64,000 nucleotides of DNA from the NCBI GenBank assembly GCA_934085825.1, contig CAKOHR010000003.1, positions 56,548 to 120,547 on the forward strand. Direction: 5' to 3'. The translations under genes and the position numbers were made by a program. This document shows, piece after piece, positions 36,501 to 44,072 of the stretch. The notes under the pieces were generated by a model, which saw nothing but the letters and a program-made list of their open reading frames with translations, had not been told where the DNA came from and ran no database searches. Each line of letters begins with the position of its first letter. Position 1 is the stretch's first letter. Source of the stretch: an uncultured Bacilli bacterium (GTDB lineage Bacteria > Bacillota_I > Bacilli_A > RF39 > UBA660).

Positions 36501-36700
36501 ATAGAAGTATTGAAATAACCTTACCTGAGGATGTATCAAGTAATATTAAAGGTGATAAACTTTTAATTGAAGCTATGAACTTATCAAAAAGTTTTAATAT
36601 AAAATATGTTAATAAAAAAATTAGTATTTTACTTTATACTAAAGATTTACCTAAACATTTTATATTTTATATAGTAACTTTACTTGAAAAGATACTTTAA
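33551..36700 (+). CDS. mfd: Transcription-repair coupling factor Mfd
   Basis: Removes stalled RNA polymerase and recruits UvrA. 1049 residues (usual about 1150, so the N-terminal UvrB-like module is slightly short). Order: UvrB-homology region, RNA polymerase interaction domain beginning LEKGDYVVHISHGIGIYQGI, SF2 helicase with GDVGFGKTEVAMRA (Walker A), DEEQRFG (motif II), SATPIPRTLKMAMSGLRDLSVI, QIRGRVGRS (motif VI), and the TRCF C-terminal domain. RBS AGAGGAAA. Confidence 0.97.
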   Translation: MKFLDDYFKYEIGTEISGLTNELNIFFVDKLSEKYDRNIIVLTSSLFEANKIYDNLVKIHDNTLLFPMDDFLSSMLVASSPELKYKRLETLDKLKSGNKYIIVTNLMGYLKYLPSASIKNYIDIKKNDIIKRDDLVKEIDSLGYHRESLVTMSGEYAVRGFILDLYPIDYDHPIRIEFDGNVIDSIKYFDENTQMSNKDIHNIKIKAIDEMLSNDKNSLFDYAENPLVVYVDKSQIEASYSKLFDDISEYKESNEITDDLMYSLDDIHDNDRIYVNLFSSGSLNLKAQSIINYKENFEKLAADYDAWVKAGKIVYFYLSKLEEKRKLLKIIPSAHVVMKELSHGFILDKYVVISENDIEDVKSSSGVYKNNFHVGKRIKDFNQLEKGDYVVHISHGIGIYQGITTLSVRGVQKDFLTIFYEGSDKIYVPVEKINLIYKYTGKDGIKPKLNKLGSTNWEKTKKYISEKVKDISRELIILYKKRLELKKRPYKDYPEEEVFASEFKYALTTDQAKAVLEINNDLKKDNPMDRLLCGDVGFGKTEVAMRAMFKAVLNNEQVLYLCPTTILSKQQYNVAKERLKNWPIEIALLNRHVSVKKAKEILEDLKNGKIDILFGTHRILSDDIVCKNLGMLVVDEEQRFGVTHKEKIKTMKSDVNVLTLSATPIPRTLKMAMSGLRDLSVIDTPPVNRYPVQTYVAVEDDFLIKDAIYKELARKGQIFILYNRVETIEKYMNHIHELVPDARINFAHGKMEKDELDNIMTSFINNEFDILICTTIIESGIDIPNVNTLIIHDADNFGLSQLYQIRGRVGRSDKVAYAYLMYEKNKMLNDIAIKRLNTIKEFTELGSGYRIAMRDLSLRGAGDVFGASQAGFVDSVGISLYMKMVEDEIKRQRGEEVEDEDTDTQALISVNTHISDTYVTDEDIKIEIHQKINEIDSYEKLLEIKGELEDRFGKVTQDMLVYMYEEWFEKLAKKYNIKQVVQTDRSIEITLPEDVSSNIKGDKLLIEAMNLSKSFNIKYVNKKISILLYTKDLPKHFIFYIVTLLEKIL

Positions 36701-36754
36701 TACATAAAAAATTTAATTTGCTCCACAATAAGTAATGAAGTGGAGTGAATTTTT

Positions 36755-37267
36755 TTGAAACAAACTGGTGTAACAAGAAAAATAGATGAACTTGGAAGAA
36801 TAGTTATTCCAAAAGAAATTAGAAAAAACTTAGGTATTAGAGATGGTGAGGCTTTAGAAATATTTACTAGTGAGGATAGTATAATACTAAAAAAATATTT
36901 TGAGGTTAGAAAGTATGAAGATTTAAGTTGTAGGTTATGTGAACTTATTAAAAATATTTATAATGTTGATTTAGTAATTACGGATAGAGAAAAGGTTATT
37001 ACTTCATCAAATAAAGAAATTGTGGAAAATGCTAAACTTAATAACAAACTTTTGGAATTTATTGATAATAGAAAAATGTTTATAACTAAAGAATTATCAA
37101 CAATAAATTTAGGTGTTGATATAAGTGGATATTTTACCATTATACCTATTATTGCATCAAGTGACTCGTTGGGACTTGTTATAATTATAAGTTATAATGC
37201 AAATGATTATAGTTCCTTAGGAAAGTTGTTAGCAAAGATTATTGCTGATAAAATTGATATATTTTAA
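36755..37267 (+). CDS. spoVT: Stage V sporulation protein T
   Basis: 170 residues. N-terminal AbrB-type swapped-hairpin DNA-binding domain: TGVTRKIDELGRIVIPKEIR (residues 3-22) with KNLGIRDGEALEIF. C-terminal GAF-like domain from about residue 55. SpoVT tunes sigmaG-dependent forespore genes. In Bacillus it lies directly behind mfd. TTG start at 36755, with GTGGAGTG upstream. A stand-alone AbrB would lack the second domain, so SpoVT is preferred. Confidence 0.93.
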   Translation: MKQTGVTRKIDELGRIVIPKEIRKNLGIRDGEALEIFTSEDSIILKKYFEVRKYEDLSCRLCELIKNIYNVDLVITDREKVITSSNKEIVENAKLNNKLLEFIDNRKMFITKELSTINLGVDISGYFTIIPIIASSDSLGLVIIISYNANDYSSLGKLLAKIIADKIDIF

Positions 37268-37268
37268 C

Positions 37269-37297
37269 TTGAATTAAACTTAAATGTATGGTAAACT
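37269..37297 (+). promoter_or_regulatory. Promoter of the T-box leader
   Basis: -35 TTGAAT (37269-37274), 17-bp spacer, -10 TAAACT (37292-37297). Moderate match; the leader would start near 37304. Confidence 0.5.
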
Positions 37298-37303
37298 ATG
37301 TTT

Positions 37304-37500
37304 AGTTTAACGAAGAAGGAAAGAGTAGATATCATTCGTTTCATAGAGATTTCTTGGTTGGTGGAAAAGAAAAAATGAAGATATTTGAACATGGCTCTGG
37401 AGTTAAAATCGGGTAATTACGTTATAAATTTTAAGTTGCATGATAAATCATGAATTAAGGTGGTACCGCGGGTTTTTCTCGTCCTTAGTTTGTGATTTTT
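37304..37500 (+). promoter_or_regulatory. T-box leader, probably methionine-specific
   Basis: Classical T-box parts in order: 5' AACGAAGAAGGAAAGAGTAG with the AGTA bulge (37317-37328), a CATAGAGATT distal bulge, GGTTGGTGGAAA apical loop, then GAAC-ATG-GCTCTGGAG with candidate specifier ATG (Met) at 37391-37393, and the antiterminator core AAGGTGGTACCGCGGG...CTCGTCCTT (37456-37489). Uncharged tRNA-Met would stabilise the antiterminator. After CCTT there is a T run (37493-37501) but I find no good terminator stem; TCCTT could instead pair with the dut RBS (GGAGGA, 37506-37511). It controls dut and, downstream, metG. Confidence 0.88.
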
Positions 37501-37514
37501 TTATTGGAGGAAAT

Positions 37515-38012
37515 ATGAGAAAGTTTGAAAAAATAAGTTATCCTGAATTTGTTAAAGTTTTTGGAGATAATAAAACTTTGTATGATGATTATATGCTCCC
37601 TTTAAGAGGGACAAAATATAGTGCAGGTTATGATTTTTTTGCCATAAAAGATTATGTTATTAAACCAAATGAGATTGTGAAGATACCAACTGGTTATAAA
37701 GCTACTTTTGAAAATGATGAAATGCTTATGATCGTGGTAAGAAGTAGTATGGGTTTTAAATATAATGTAAGGCTTACTAATCAAGTGGGAATTATTGAAA
37801 GTGATTACTATAATAATTCAGATAATGAAGGCCACATCTGGGTATGCTTACAAAATCATGGTGATAAAGAATATATAATCAATAAGGGAGATGCTTATGC
37901 CCAAGGGATTTTTGTTAAGTTTTTGATAACTGATGATGATAAAGCTGATGAAGTTAGAACTGGTGGTATAGGTAGTACAAATAAAAAGAAAGAAGGAAAT
38001 GAAAATGAATAA
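37515..38012 (+). CDS. dut: dUTP diphosphatase (trimeric dUTPase)
   Basis: Hydrolyses dUTP to dUMP and pyrophosphate, keeping uracil out of DNA. 165 residues. All five motifs are present: KYSAGYDFFA (1), VVRSSMG (2), GIIESDYYNN (3, catalytic Asp), GDAYAQGIF (4) and RTGGIGST (5, flexible P-loop-like arm). The N-terminal 20 residues are an extension. RBS TTGGAGG. It lies between a Met T-box and metG, so its supply may rise when methionyl-tRNA is short. It overlaps metG by a few bases. Confidence 0.93.
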   Translation: MRKFEKISYPEFVKVFGDNKTLYDDYMLPLRGTKYSAGYDFFAIKDYVIKPNEIVKIPTGYKATFENDEMLMIVVRSSMGFKYNVRLTNQVGIIESDYYNNSDNEGHIWVCLQNHGDKEYIINKGDAYAQGIFVKFLITDDDKADEVRTGGIGSTNKKKEGNENE

Positions 38013-39537
38013 AAAATATTACATAACAACACCAATATATTATCCAAGTGCTAATTTTCATATTGGTCATTGTTATACAACCATAATAGCAGATGCTATT
38101 GCAAGATATAAAAGATTAAATGGATATGATGTGTTTTTTCAAACAGGAACAGATGAACATGGTCAAAAAATTGAACAAAAAGCTAAGGAAACTGGTGTAA
38201 CACCAAAAGAATATGTTGATGAAATAATATTAAATGCAAAAGATTTATGGAAAAGTTTAAATATATCTTATGATTATTTTATTAGAACAACTGATGAAAA
38301 TCACGTAAAAGCAGTACAAAAAATATTTAAAAAGTTATATGATAAAGGTGATATTTACAAGGGTTCTTATGAAGGATTGTATTGTGTTCCATGTGAGTCT
38401 TTTTGGACAGAAACACAGCTTATAGATGGAAAATGCCCAGATTGTGGTCGTGAAGTTAAGCTTGTTACTGAAGAAGCATACTTTTTTAAGTTATCTAAGT
38501 ATCAAGATGACTTAATCAAATTATACGATGAAAATCCTGAATTTATTTTGCCTGTTTCTAGAAAAAATGAATTAGTAAATAACTTTATTAAACCAGGACT
38601 TGAAGATTTATGTGTGTCAAGAACATCAGTTAAATGGGGAATTCCTGTAGATTTTGATCCAAAGCATGTAATTTATGTATGGATTGATGCTTTATCAAAC
38701 TATATTACATCTTTAGGTTATCCAGATGAAAATGCTCCATTATTTAAAAAATATTGGCCAGCAGATTTACACTTAGTTGGTAAGGAAATAACAAGATTTC
38801 ATGCTATTATATGGCCAGCACTTCTTATGGCTTTAGATTTACCACTTCCAAAACAAGTATTTGGTCATGGTTGGCTTGTTATAAATGGTGGTAAGATTTC
38901 TAAGTCACTTGGCAATTATAAAGACCCTAGAGAATATATTGATGCTTATGGTGTTGATGCAGTTAGATATTTTGCTTTAAGAGAAGTTTCTTTTGGAAGT
39001 GATGGTGCTTTCTCTGAAGAAGCTTTGATTAATAGAACAAATGCAGATTTGGTAAATAACTTAGGAAATTTAGTTAATAGAACAATAAGTATGAGTCATA
39101 AATATTTTGGTGGCGTAGTTCTAAATCCAAAAGTAAATGAAGAAATTGATAATTATTTAATTAATTCTGTTACAAGTTTAAAGGCAAAAGTTGATGAAAA
39201 AATGGATGGTTTAAAAGTTAATGAAGCTTTAGAAGAAATATTTGAAGTTTTAAAAAGATGTAATAAATATATTGATGAAACTACTCCATGGATACTTGCT
39301 AAAGATGAGGCTAAACAAGATAGATTAAAAACTGTTTTATATAACATTTTAGAAAGTATCAGAGTATGTGCTATACTTCTTGAACCATTTATTAATGTAA
39401 CAAGTGAAAAAATATTAAATGAACTTAATACTAATGAAAGAAGTATTGAAAGTATAAGTAAGTTTGGTAATTTAGAATGCGGAATTACATTAAATAAACC
39501 TGAAATATTGTTTAATAGGATTGAAATAAATGAGTAA
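38005..39537 (+). CDS. metG: Methionyl-tRNA synthetase (short form)
   Basis: 510 residues. Class I signature YYPSANFHIGHCYTT (HIGH as HIGH), zinc knuckle CVPCESFWTETQ plus CPDCG (four Cys), and KISKSLGN (KMSKS). The helical anticodon domain follows to the end. It lacks the C-terminal tRNA-binding/dimerisation domain that makes Bacillus MetS 664 residues, so it is the compact monomer type. ATG 38005 is chosen because GAAGGA stands 7 bp ahead; the ATG two codons earlier is too close. Regulated by the T-box upstream of dut. tatD overlaps by 8 bp. Confidence 0.96.
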   Translation: MNKKYYITTPIYYPSANFHIGHCYTTIIADAIARYKRLNGYDVFFQTGTDEHGQKIEQKAKETGVTPKEYVDEIILNAKDLWKSLNISYDYFIRTTDENHVKAVQKIFKKLYDKGDIYKGSYEGLYCVPCESFWTETQLIDGKCPDCGREVKLVTEEAYFFKLSKYQDDLIKLYDENPEFILPVSRKNELVNNFIKPGLEDLCVSRTSVKWGIPVDFDPKHVIYVWIDALSNYITSLGYPDENAPLFKKYWPADLHLVGKEITRFHAIIWPALLMALDLPLPKQVFGHGWLVINGGKISKSLGNYKDPREYIDAYGVDAVRYFALREVSFGSDGAFSEEALINRTNADLVNNLGNLVNRTISMSHKYFGGVVLNPKVNEEIDNYLINSVTSLKAKVDEKMDGLKVNEALEEIFEVLKRCNKYIDETTPWILAKDEAKQDRLKTVLYNILESIRVCAILLEPFINVTSEKILNELNTNERSIESISKFGNLECGITLNKPEILFNRIEINE

Positions 39538-40300
39538 TTATTTTGTAGATACACATTGTCATGTATTTAAATCTGATTATGAAAATATTGATGAAGTATT
39601 AAAAGATGCAAGTAATAATCATATAAAATATGTTATAAATAATGGTAGTAATGATAAATCTAATAAAGAGGTACTTAAGCTTGTAGAAAGATATTTATGT
39701 ATGTATGGTGCAATTGGTATTCATCCAGAAGATGTAGATAGTTATTCTTTAGATGATATAAAATTTATTGAGAATAATATTTCTAATAAAAAAATTGTTG
39801 CTATTGGTGAAATTGGTTTAGATTATCATTATACAAAAGAAAATAAAGATGAACAAATTAAATTATTTGAAATGCAACTTTCTTTAGCTGAAAAATATGA
39901 TATACCTGTTATTGTGCATTCAAGAGATGCTACAGAAGATACGATTAATTCTTTAAAAAAATTTAATTGTAAAGGTGTGATTCATTCCTTTTCTGGAAGT
40001 TTAGAAACTGCGAGAATATACATTAAAATGGGATATATGATAGGTATTAATGGGGTTATAACTTTTAAAAATGCTAAAATTAAAGATGCTATTAAAGAAG
40101 TAGGACTTGAATATATTGTTTTAGAAACAGATAGCCCATATCTCACACCAGAGCCCTTTAGAGGAAAGCAAAATAATCCTGGACATGTGCTAGAAGTAGC
40201 TAAATTTGTAGCTAATTTGTATGATATTTCTTTAGAAGAGCTTGCTATTCAAACTAATAAAAATGTTATAGAAATGTATAAAAAGATGAAGTTAGATTAA
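39530..40300 (+). CDS. tatD: TatD-family metal-dependent deoxyribonuclease
   Basis: 256 residues. TIM-barrel amidohydrolase-like nuclease with metal ligands in FVDTHCHVFKS (HxH), AIGEIGLDYHYTKE (Glu), VHSRDA (His), GVIHSFSG (His) and ETDSPYLTPEPFRGKQNNP (Asp). In Bacillus this is YabD, next to metS. It overlaps metG by 8 bp. The C-terminal codons form one arm of a terminator. Confidence 0.95.
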   Translation: MSNYFVDTHCHVFKSDYENIDEVLKDASNNHIKYVINNGSNDKSNKEVLKLVERYLCMYGAIGIHPEDVDSYSLDDIKFIENNISNKKIVAIGEIGLDYHYTKENKDEQIKLFEMQLSLAEKYDIPVIVHSRDATEDTINSLKKFNCKGVIHSFSGSLETARIYIKMGYMIGINGVITFKNAKIKDAIKEVGLEYIVLETDSPYLTPEPFRGKQNNPGHVLEVAKFVANLYDISLEELAIQTNKNVIEMYKKMKLD

Positions 40301-40319
40301 TTTTTGACTTCATCTTTTT
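40280..40319 (+). terminator. Terminator behind tatD
   Basis: Stem AAAAAGATGAAGT / ACTTCATCTTTTT with a 14-nt loop, followed by further T residues; the 5' arm lies in the last tatD codons. Confidence 0.8.
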
Positions 40320-40452
40320 TGACTAATTTAAAATTTCCTCAACTATATCATCTGTTATTAATGTTTCCAAATAAATATGTAAAATATTGTCAATTGCTTT
40401 ATTAGAGTATTAATGTTATAATTTAGTTATCCAAGAAGGAGTGGATATTTAT

Positions 40453-40980
40453 ATGAAAGTAGTAAATTACTTTATTAGAATGTCAATTGTTATATTTATG
40501 TTTATAATTGCTAAAAGTAGTTCTGATACAAAAATAGCTACAGTTGAAAATGATAATGTTAATAAAACAGTTAATTTAACTACGATGGCTATGAAGGTTG
40601 TTGAGGTTGAAGATAATATAAAATATACACCTGTTGCCACATATACTGGAGATTTAACTGGTTATGCTTATAATTGTCCAATGTGTAATGGTACACTTGG
40701 TTGTATGCCAAAATATAATATTAAAGATGGTACAACAACATATAAGGATTATGAATATGGCGAAGTTAAAATTGTGGCTTCAAGTAAAAATATAGCTTGT
40801 GGTTCAATAATCAGATTTAAAAGCGATAGAGTTGGTGAAGGAGAACAATTTGCTATTGTTCTAGACCGTGGTGTTGGTGGCAATTCTCTAGATTTGCTTG
40901 CTCCAAGTGAAGAATATGCTTCAAAATATATTGGTAGAAGTACAATAACGTATGATGTTTTAAGGAGCGGGTGGGAGTAA
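40453..40980 (+). CDS. 3D-domain cell-wall protein (YabE/YuiC-like)
   Basis: 175 residues. One N-terminal membrane segment or uncleaved signal (about 5-22), a short linker, then a double-psi barrel 3D domain: ATYTGDLTGYAYNC at its start, IACGSIIRF and AIVLDRGVGGNSLDLL with conserved Asp residues. The domain is the catalytic part of Rpf/YabE-type lytic transglycosylases. Bacillus yabE has the same place but adds DUF348 and G5 domains, absent here, so this is a stripped form. A CPMC...GC Cys set is unusual and may form disulfides. ATG at 40453 preferred. Confidence 0.85.
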   Translation: MKVVNYFIRMSIVIFMFIIAKSSSDTKIATVENDNVNKTVNLTTMAMKVVEVEDNIKYTPVATYTGDLTGYAYNCPMCNGTLGCMPKYNIKDGTTTYKDYEYGEVKIVASSKNIACGSIIRFKSDRVGEGEQFAIVLDRGVGGNSLDLLAPSEEYASKYIGRSTITYDVLRSGWE

Positions 40981-40999
40981 ACCCTACCCGAATTTTTTT

Positions 41000-41779
41000 A
41001 TGAAGGCAAAAAAAAGTTTAGGACAAAATTTCTTAATTGATAATAATGTCATCAATAAAATTGTTGATGAAGTTTCAGCATATAAGGATGATTTAATTAT
41101 TGAAATAGGCCCAGGTAGAGGAGCTCTTACAAGTAAACTTAAAAGTAAAGGGTGCAGTATAATTGCCTATGAACTGGATAAAGATTTAAATGGTATATTA
41201 AGTAAATTCGAAGATGATAAATTACATATAATATATGAAGATTTTTTAAAAAGTAATATAAAAGAAGATATAAAAAATATTGATTACAATAATTTATTTC
41301 TAGTAGGTAATCTGCCATATTATATAACAACACCAATTATTGAGCATATTATTCAAGAACGAATTAATTTTAGTAAATTTACTATTATGATTCAGAAAGA
41401 AGTCGCAGATAGATTTATGGCTGATTCTGGAACTAAAGATTATGGTTATATTACTTTAGTTCTAAAGTATTATTTTAATGTTAGTAAAGTTTGTGATGTA
41501 TCAAGATATGCATTTAATCCGGTGCCAAAAGTTGAAAGTAGTGTTATTAGTTTTGTTCCTCGTTTTGAAAAACCTGACATTGATGTCGAAAAGTATTTTA
41601 AATTTTTGAAAAATGCTTTTCGACAAAAAAGAAAAAATTTAAAAAATAATTTAAGTGGCTTGTATGATTTAAATTTGGTTTTGCAAGTGTTAAATAAGTA
41701 TAATTTAGATTTGAATGTACGAGCAGAAAGCTTATCAGAAGATATTTTGATAGAAATATATAGAAATATTACCAACTAA
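41000..41779 (+). CDS. rsmA: 16S rRNA (adenine-1518/1519-N6) dimethyltransferase
   Basis: KsgA. 259 residues. KKSLGQNFLIDNNVI at the start, SAM loop IIEIGPGRGALTSKL, and the adenine motif LVGNLPYYITTPII (NLPY). The C-terminal domain has FNPVPKVESSV and RKNLKNNL. In Bacillus the order is yabE-rnmV-ksgA; rnmV is missing here. It starts 19 bp after yabE with no clear RBS (TTTTTTATG), so coupling is likely. Confidence 0.96.
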   Translation: MKAKKSLGQNFLIDNNVINKIVDEVSAYKDDLIIEIGPGRGALTSKLKSKGCSIIAYELDKDLNGILSKFEDDKLHIIYEDFLKSNIKEDIKNIDYNNLFLVGNLPYYITTPIIEHIIQERINFSKFTIMIQKEVADRFMADSGTKDYGYITLVLKYYFNVSKVCDVSRYAFNPVPKVESSVISFVPRFEKPDIDVEKYFKFLKNAFRQKRKNLKNNLSGLYDLNLVLQVLNKYNLDLNVRAESLSEDILIEIYRNITN

Positions 41780-41829
41780 GTGGTAATGTTTTTTATTTGA
41801 TTTCATATAATTAAATGGTGATAATTATT

Positions 41830-42606
41830 TTGAATATTGAAAAGGGAGATTATGTAACAAGAAATAGTTATGATAATGATACAATTTTTAAAGTTATTAA
41901 TATAAAAAATGGAATTTATTATTTAAAAGGTGTAGAAGTTAGGTTAGTTGCTGATGCTGATCTTGTTGATTTAAGAAAAGAAGAAGATATACATGAAGAG
42001 GATTTACTTGATGATATTGATTTACTTGATGATAATTTGGATAGAGGGGAATTTTTTTATCTTCCAGCAAAGGCATTACATATAGATTCTGATGAAGAAT
42101 ATTTAAGTAGATGTTTAAAATTTTATAAAAGAAATGGTATTATGGCTGTAGGTAAAAAAATTAATGAAAAAAATGTGTATGAACAGTTACCAATTCTTTT
42201 AAAAGAATTTAAACCTGATATAGTTGTAATTACTGGCCATGATGCTTATTATCGTAAAAAAGGAAATATGCAGGATATAAAAAATTACAAGAACTCTGCT
42301 TATTTTGTAAAAGCAGTAAAAGCTGCTAGAAATTATGAAAAAAGTCATGAAAAACTTGTTATTATTGCTGGAGCCTGTCAAAGTGATTATGAAGAATTAA
42401 TAAAAGCTGGTGCTAACTTTGCCTCAAGTCCTAAAAGAGTTAACATTCATGCCCTTGATCCAGCAATTATTGCTAGTACGGTTGCTTTAACAGAAAGAAA
42501 TAAAGAAATAGATTTAAAAAAACTACTTGATAAAACAAAATACAAAGAAGATGGAATGGGCGGTCTTATATGTAATGGACTTATGTATGTGGGATATCCT
42601 AGATAG
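41830..42606 (+). CDS. yabG: Sporulation-specific protease YabG
   Basis: Cleaves spore coat proteins during late sporulation. 258 residues. Recognisable stretches in order: YVTRNSYDNDTIFKV, EVRLVADADLVDL, LPAKALHIDSDEEYLSRCLKFY, PDIVVITGHDAYYRKKG, LVIIAGACQSDYEELIKAGANF, ASSPKRVNIHALDP. The GHD and GACQS segments hold the probable catalytic His and Cys. Slightly shorter than Bacillus (290). TTG at 41830 fits an upstream GGTGATAA; an ATG five codons before overlaps that RBS. Confidence 0.93.
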   Translation: MNIEKGDYVTRNSYDNDTIFKVINIKNGIYYLKGVEVRLVADADLVDLRKEEDIHEEDLLDDIDLLDDNLDRGEFFYLPAKALHIDSDEEYLSRCLKFYKRNGIMAVGKKINEKNVYEQLPILLKEFKPDIVVITGHDAYYRKKGNMQDIKNYKNSAYFVKAVKAARNYEKSHEKLVIIAGACQSDYEELIKAGANFASSPKRVNIHALDPAIIASTVALTERNKEIDLKKLLDKTKYKEDGMGGLICNGLMYVGYPR

Positions 42607-42614
42607 GGGGAAAA

Positions 42615-42827
42615 ATGAATATAAATTTAATTAAAAATGAAATAAGTAAAAAGTTAAATAGTAGGGTTATGGTTTCTGTTTATGGTATGCGTAATAGAGT
42701 AAATAGACTAGAAGGAATACTTTATAAAATTTATCCAAATTTGTTTACAATTCTGGTTAATGGAGAAGAAAAAAGTTTTTGTTATAGAGATGTTATAACT
42801 GGAGATGTAAAAATAAAATATTTATAA
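42615..42827 (+). CDS. veg: Veg family protein
   Basis: 70 residues; small barrel with GMRNRVNRLEGILYKIYPNLFTI and EKSFCYRDVITGDVKI, the Veg signature. Veg promotes biofilm-gene expression by opposing SinR in Bacillus and is always next to yabG. RBS GGGGGAAAA. Confidence 0.9.
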   Translation: MNINLIKNEISKKLNSRVMVSVYGMRNRVNRLEGILYKIYPNLFTILVNGEEKSFCYRDVITGDVKIKYL

Positions 42828-42842
42828 AATATAAAAAATTAG

Positions 42843-42871
42843 TTGCAAAAAAAATGTTTATGCTTTACAAT
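42843..42871 (+). promoter_or_regulatory. SigmaA-type promoter of spoVG
   Basis: -35 TTGCAA (42843-42848), 17-bp spacer, -10 TACAAT (42866-42871). In Bacillus spoVG is sigmaH-dependent; no sigmaH pattern stands out here. Confidence 0.75.
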
Positions 42872-42903
42872 AAGGGTGTAATACAACATAAGGAGGTAAT
42901 GTT

Positions 42904-43173
42904 ATGGAAATTACAAAACTAGAAATTTATAGGAGAGAAAAGGAAGGTTCAAGATTAAAAGCTTTTGTGGATTTTACTTTAGATGATTGTTTAGCAATTC
43001 GTGGTGCTAAAATTATCGATGGTAATTCAAGAATGTTTGTTTCAATGCCAGGAAGAATTAATAAAGATGGAAAAGAAGAAAATGTTGTTTTTCCAACAAA
43101 TAAAGAAACAAGAGAAAAATTTGAAAAAGTTATTCTTGATGCGTATAATAAAAAATTAGAAGAAGAAGCTTAA
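42904..43173 (+). CDS. spoVG: Septation regulator SpoVG
   Basis: 89 residues. RNA/DNA-binding regulator with roles in asymmetric division and cell wall control. EITKLEIYRREKEGSRLKAF, then VDFTLDDCLAIRGAKIIDG and FVSMPGRINKDGKEENVVFP, the SpoVG signature. A basic patch for nucleic acid binding is kept. Strong RBS AAGGAGG. Terminated by the hairpin at 43163. Confidence 0.97.
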   Translation: MEITKLEIYRREKEGSRLKAFVDFTLDDCLAIRGAKIIDGNSRMFVSMPGRINKDGKEENVVFPTNKETREKFEKVILDAYNKKLEEEA

Positions 43174-43190
43174 TTATAGGCTTCTTTTTT
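43163..43190 (+). terminator. Terminator behind spoVG
   Basis: Stem AAGAAGC / GCTTCTT, 10-nt loop containing the stop codon, followed by TTTTTG. Confidence 0.75.
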
Positions 43191-43207
43191 GTCATAAAAA
43201 TTTTTAC

Positions 43208-43235
43208 TTGACATATAATGAATATGTGGTATAAT
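43208..43235 (+). promoter_or_regulatory. SigmaA-type promoter of the unknown gene at 43268
   Basis: -35 TTGACA (43208-43213, perfect), 16-bp spacer, -10 TATAAT (43230-43235, perfect). One of the best promoters in the window. Confidence 0.85.
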
Positions 43236-43267
43236 CAAATAACGTCGCTTAAAAGGGAGTGAATTTT

Positions 43268-43750
43268 ATGATGTATAATATACAATATGTTTATGGTAAA
43301 GATTATTATGATAATAAAGCTTTAGTTGGTGCTAAAGTGTTAGGGTTTGATGGAGAAGAAACTCATTTACAAGAAATTTATGTTGGACTTAGATTTACTT
43401 TAGATGATGTAGTAGAAAATGAAGTAAATGCAAATGCAATTGGGGTAAAAAATATAGATGTTTTAAAAGAAACTTATAATGAATTGAATGCTGCTGGCAT
43501 TATTTATTTTCCTCAAATTGAAAGTTATGAATATTTAGAAGAAGGAGATATCGTAATTCCTTGGAGATCAACAGAATTAGTTGCTAGCTCATTAGAAGAA
43601 GCATTACAACCATATAAAGATAAAGCGACAGATGAAGTTGTAAAAGAGAAAATTGCAGCTAGAAGAGCTTATATTGAAAGTTTAGATCCAGCAGATCCAT
43701 TAGTTGAACTTAATGGTTTATCTTTACAAAGACATGTATCAAGTAGATAA
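43268..43750 (+). CDS. Conserved-looking protein of unknown function between spoVG and yabP
   Basis: 160 residues, acidic, soluble, no signal peptide and no motif I recognise. Beta-rich first half (YNIQYVYGKDYYDNKALVGA, then HLQEIYVGLRFTLDDVV) and helical second half (SSLEEALQPYKDKATDEVVK). It has a near-perfect SigmaA promoter and a strong RBS (GGGAG before ATG 43268), so it should be well expressed in growing cells, unlike its sporulation neighbours. Codon usage is like that of neighbours. No function can be given. Confidence 0.75.
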   Translation: MMYNIQYVYGKDYYDNKALVGAKVLGFDGEETHLQEIYVGLRFTLDDVVENEVNANAIGVKNIDVLKETYNELNAAGIIYFPQIESYEYLEEGDIVIPWRSTELVASSLEEALQPYKDKATDEVVKEKIAARRAYIESLDPADPLVELNGLSLQRHVSSR

Positions 43751-43796
43751 TAGTTATATATTATCTACTTTTTTCATATAATTAAATGGTGATATT

Positions 43797-44072
43797 ATGG
43801 ATACTACATATGGTACGCAAGAAGTAAAAATGATTGATAGAAGTAGCATTAGCTTAAATGGTGTTAATAAAATTCTAAGTTTTGATGATGAGGAATTTTT
43901 AATGGAAACTGTGATGGGAAATTTAAGATTGCTAGGTAATGGACTCGAACTTTTGAAACTTGATACAATTGATGGAAATGTTAAGATAAAAGGAAAGATC
44001 AATTCATTTATGTATATAGATGGAAAAGTAAAAAATAAAGATGATAGCATTATAAGTAAATTGTTTAAATGA
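43797..44072 (+). CDS. yabP: Sporulation protein YabP
   Basis: 91 residues of the YabP/YqfC family. Features: SSISLNGVNKILSFDDEEFLMETVMGN, LRLLGNGLELLKLDTIDGNVKIKGKI, a small beta-rich domain. YabP is a sigmaE-dependent mother-cell protein thought to act in coat/cortex assembly. It overlaps yabQ by 4 bp. The yabP-yabQ-divIC order equals that in Bacillus. RBS GGTGAT. Confidence 0.88.
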   Translation: MDTTYGTQEVKMIDRSSISLNGVNKILSFDDEEFLMETVMGNLRLLGNGLELLKLDTIDGNVKIKGKINSFMYIDGKVKNKDDSIISKLFK

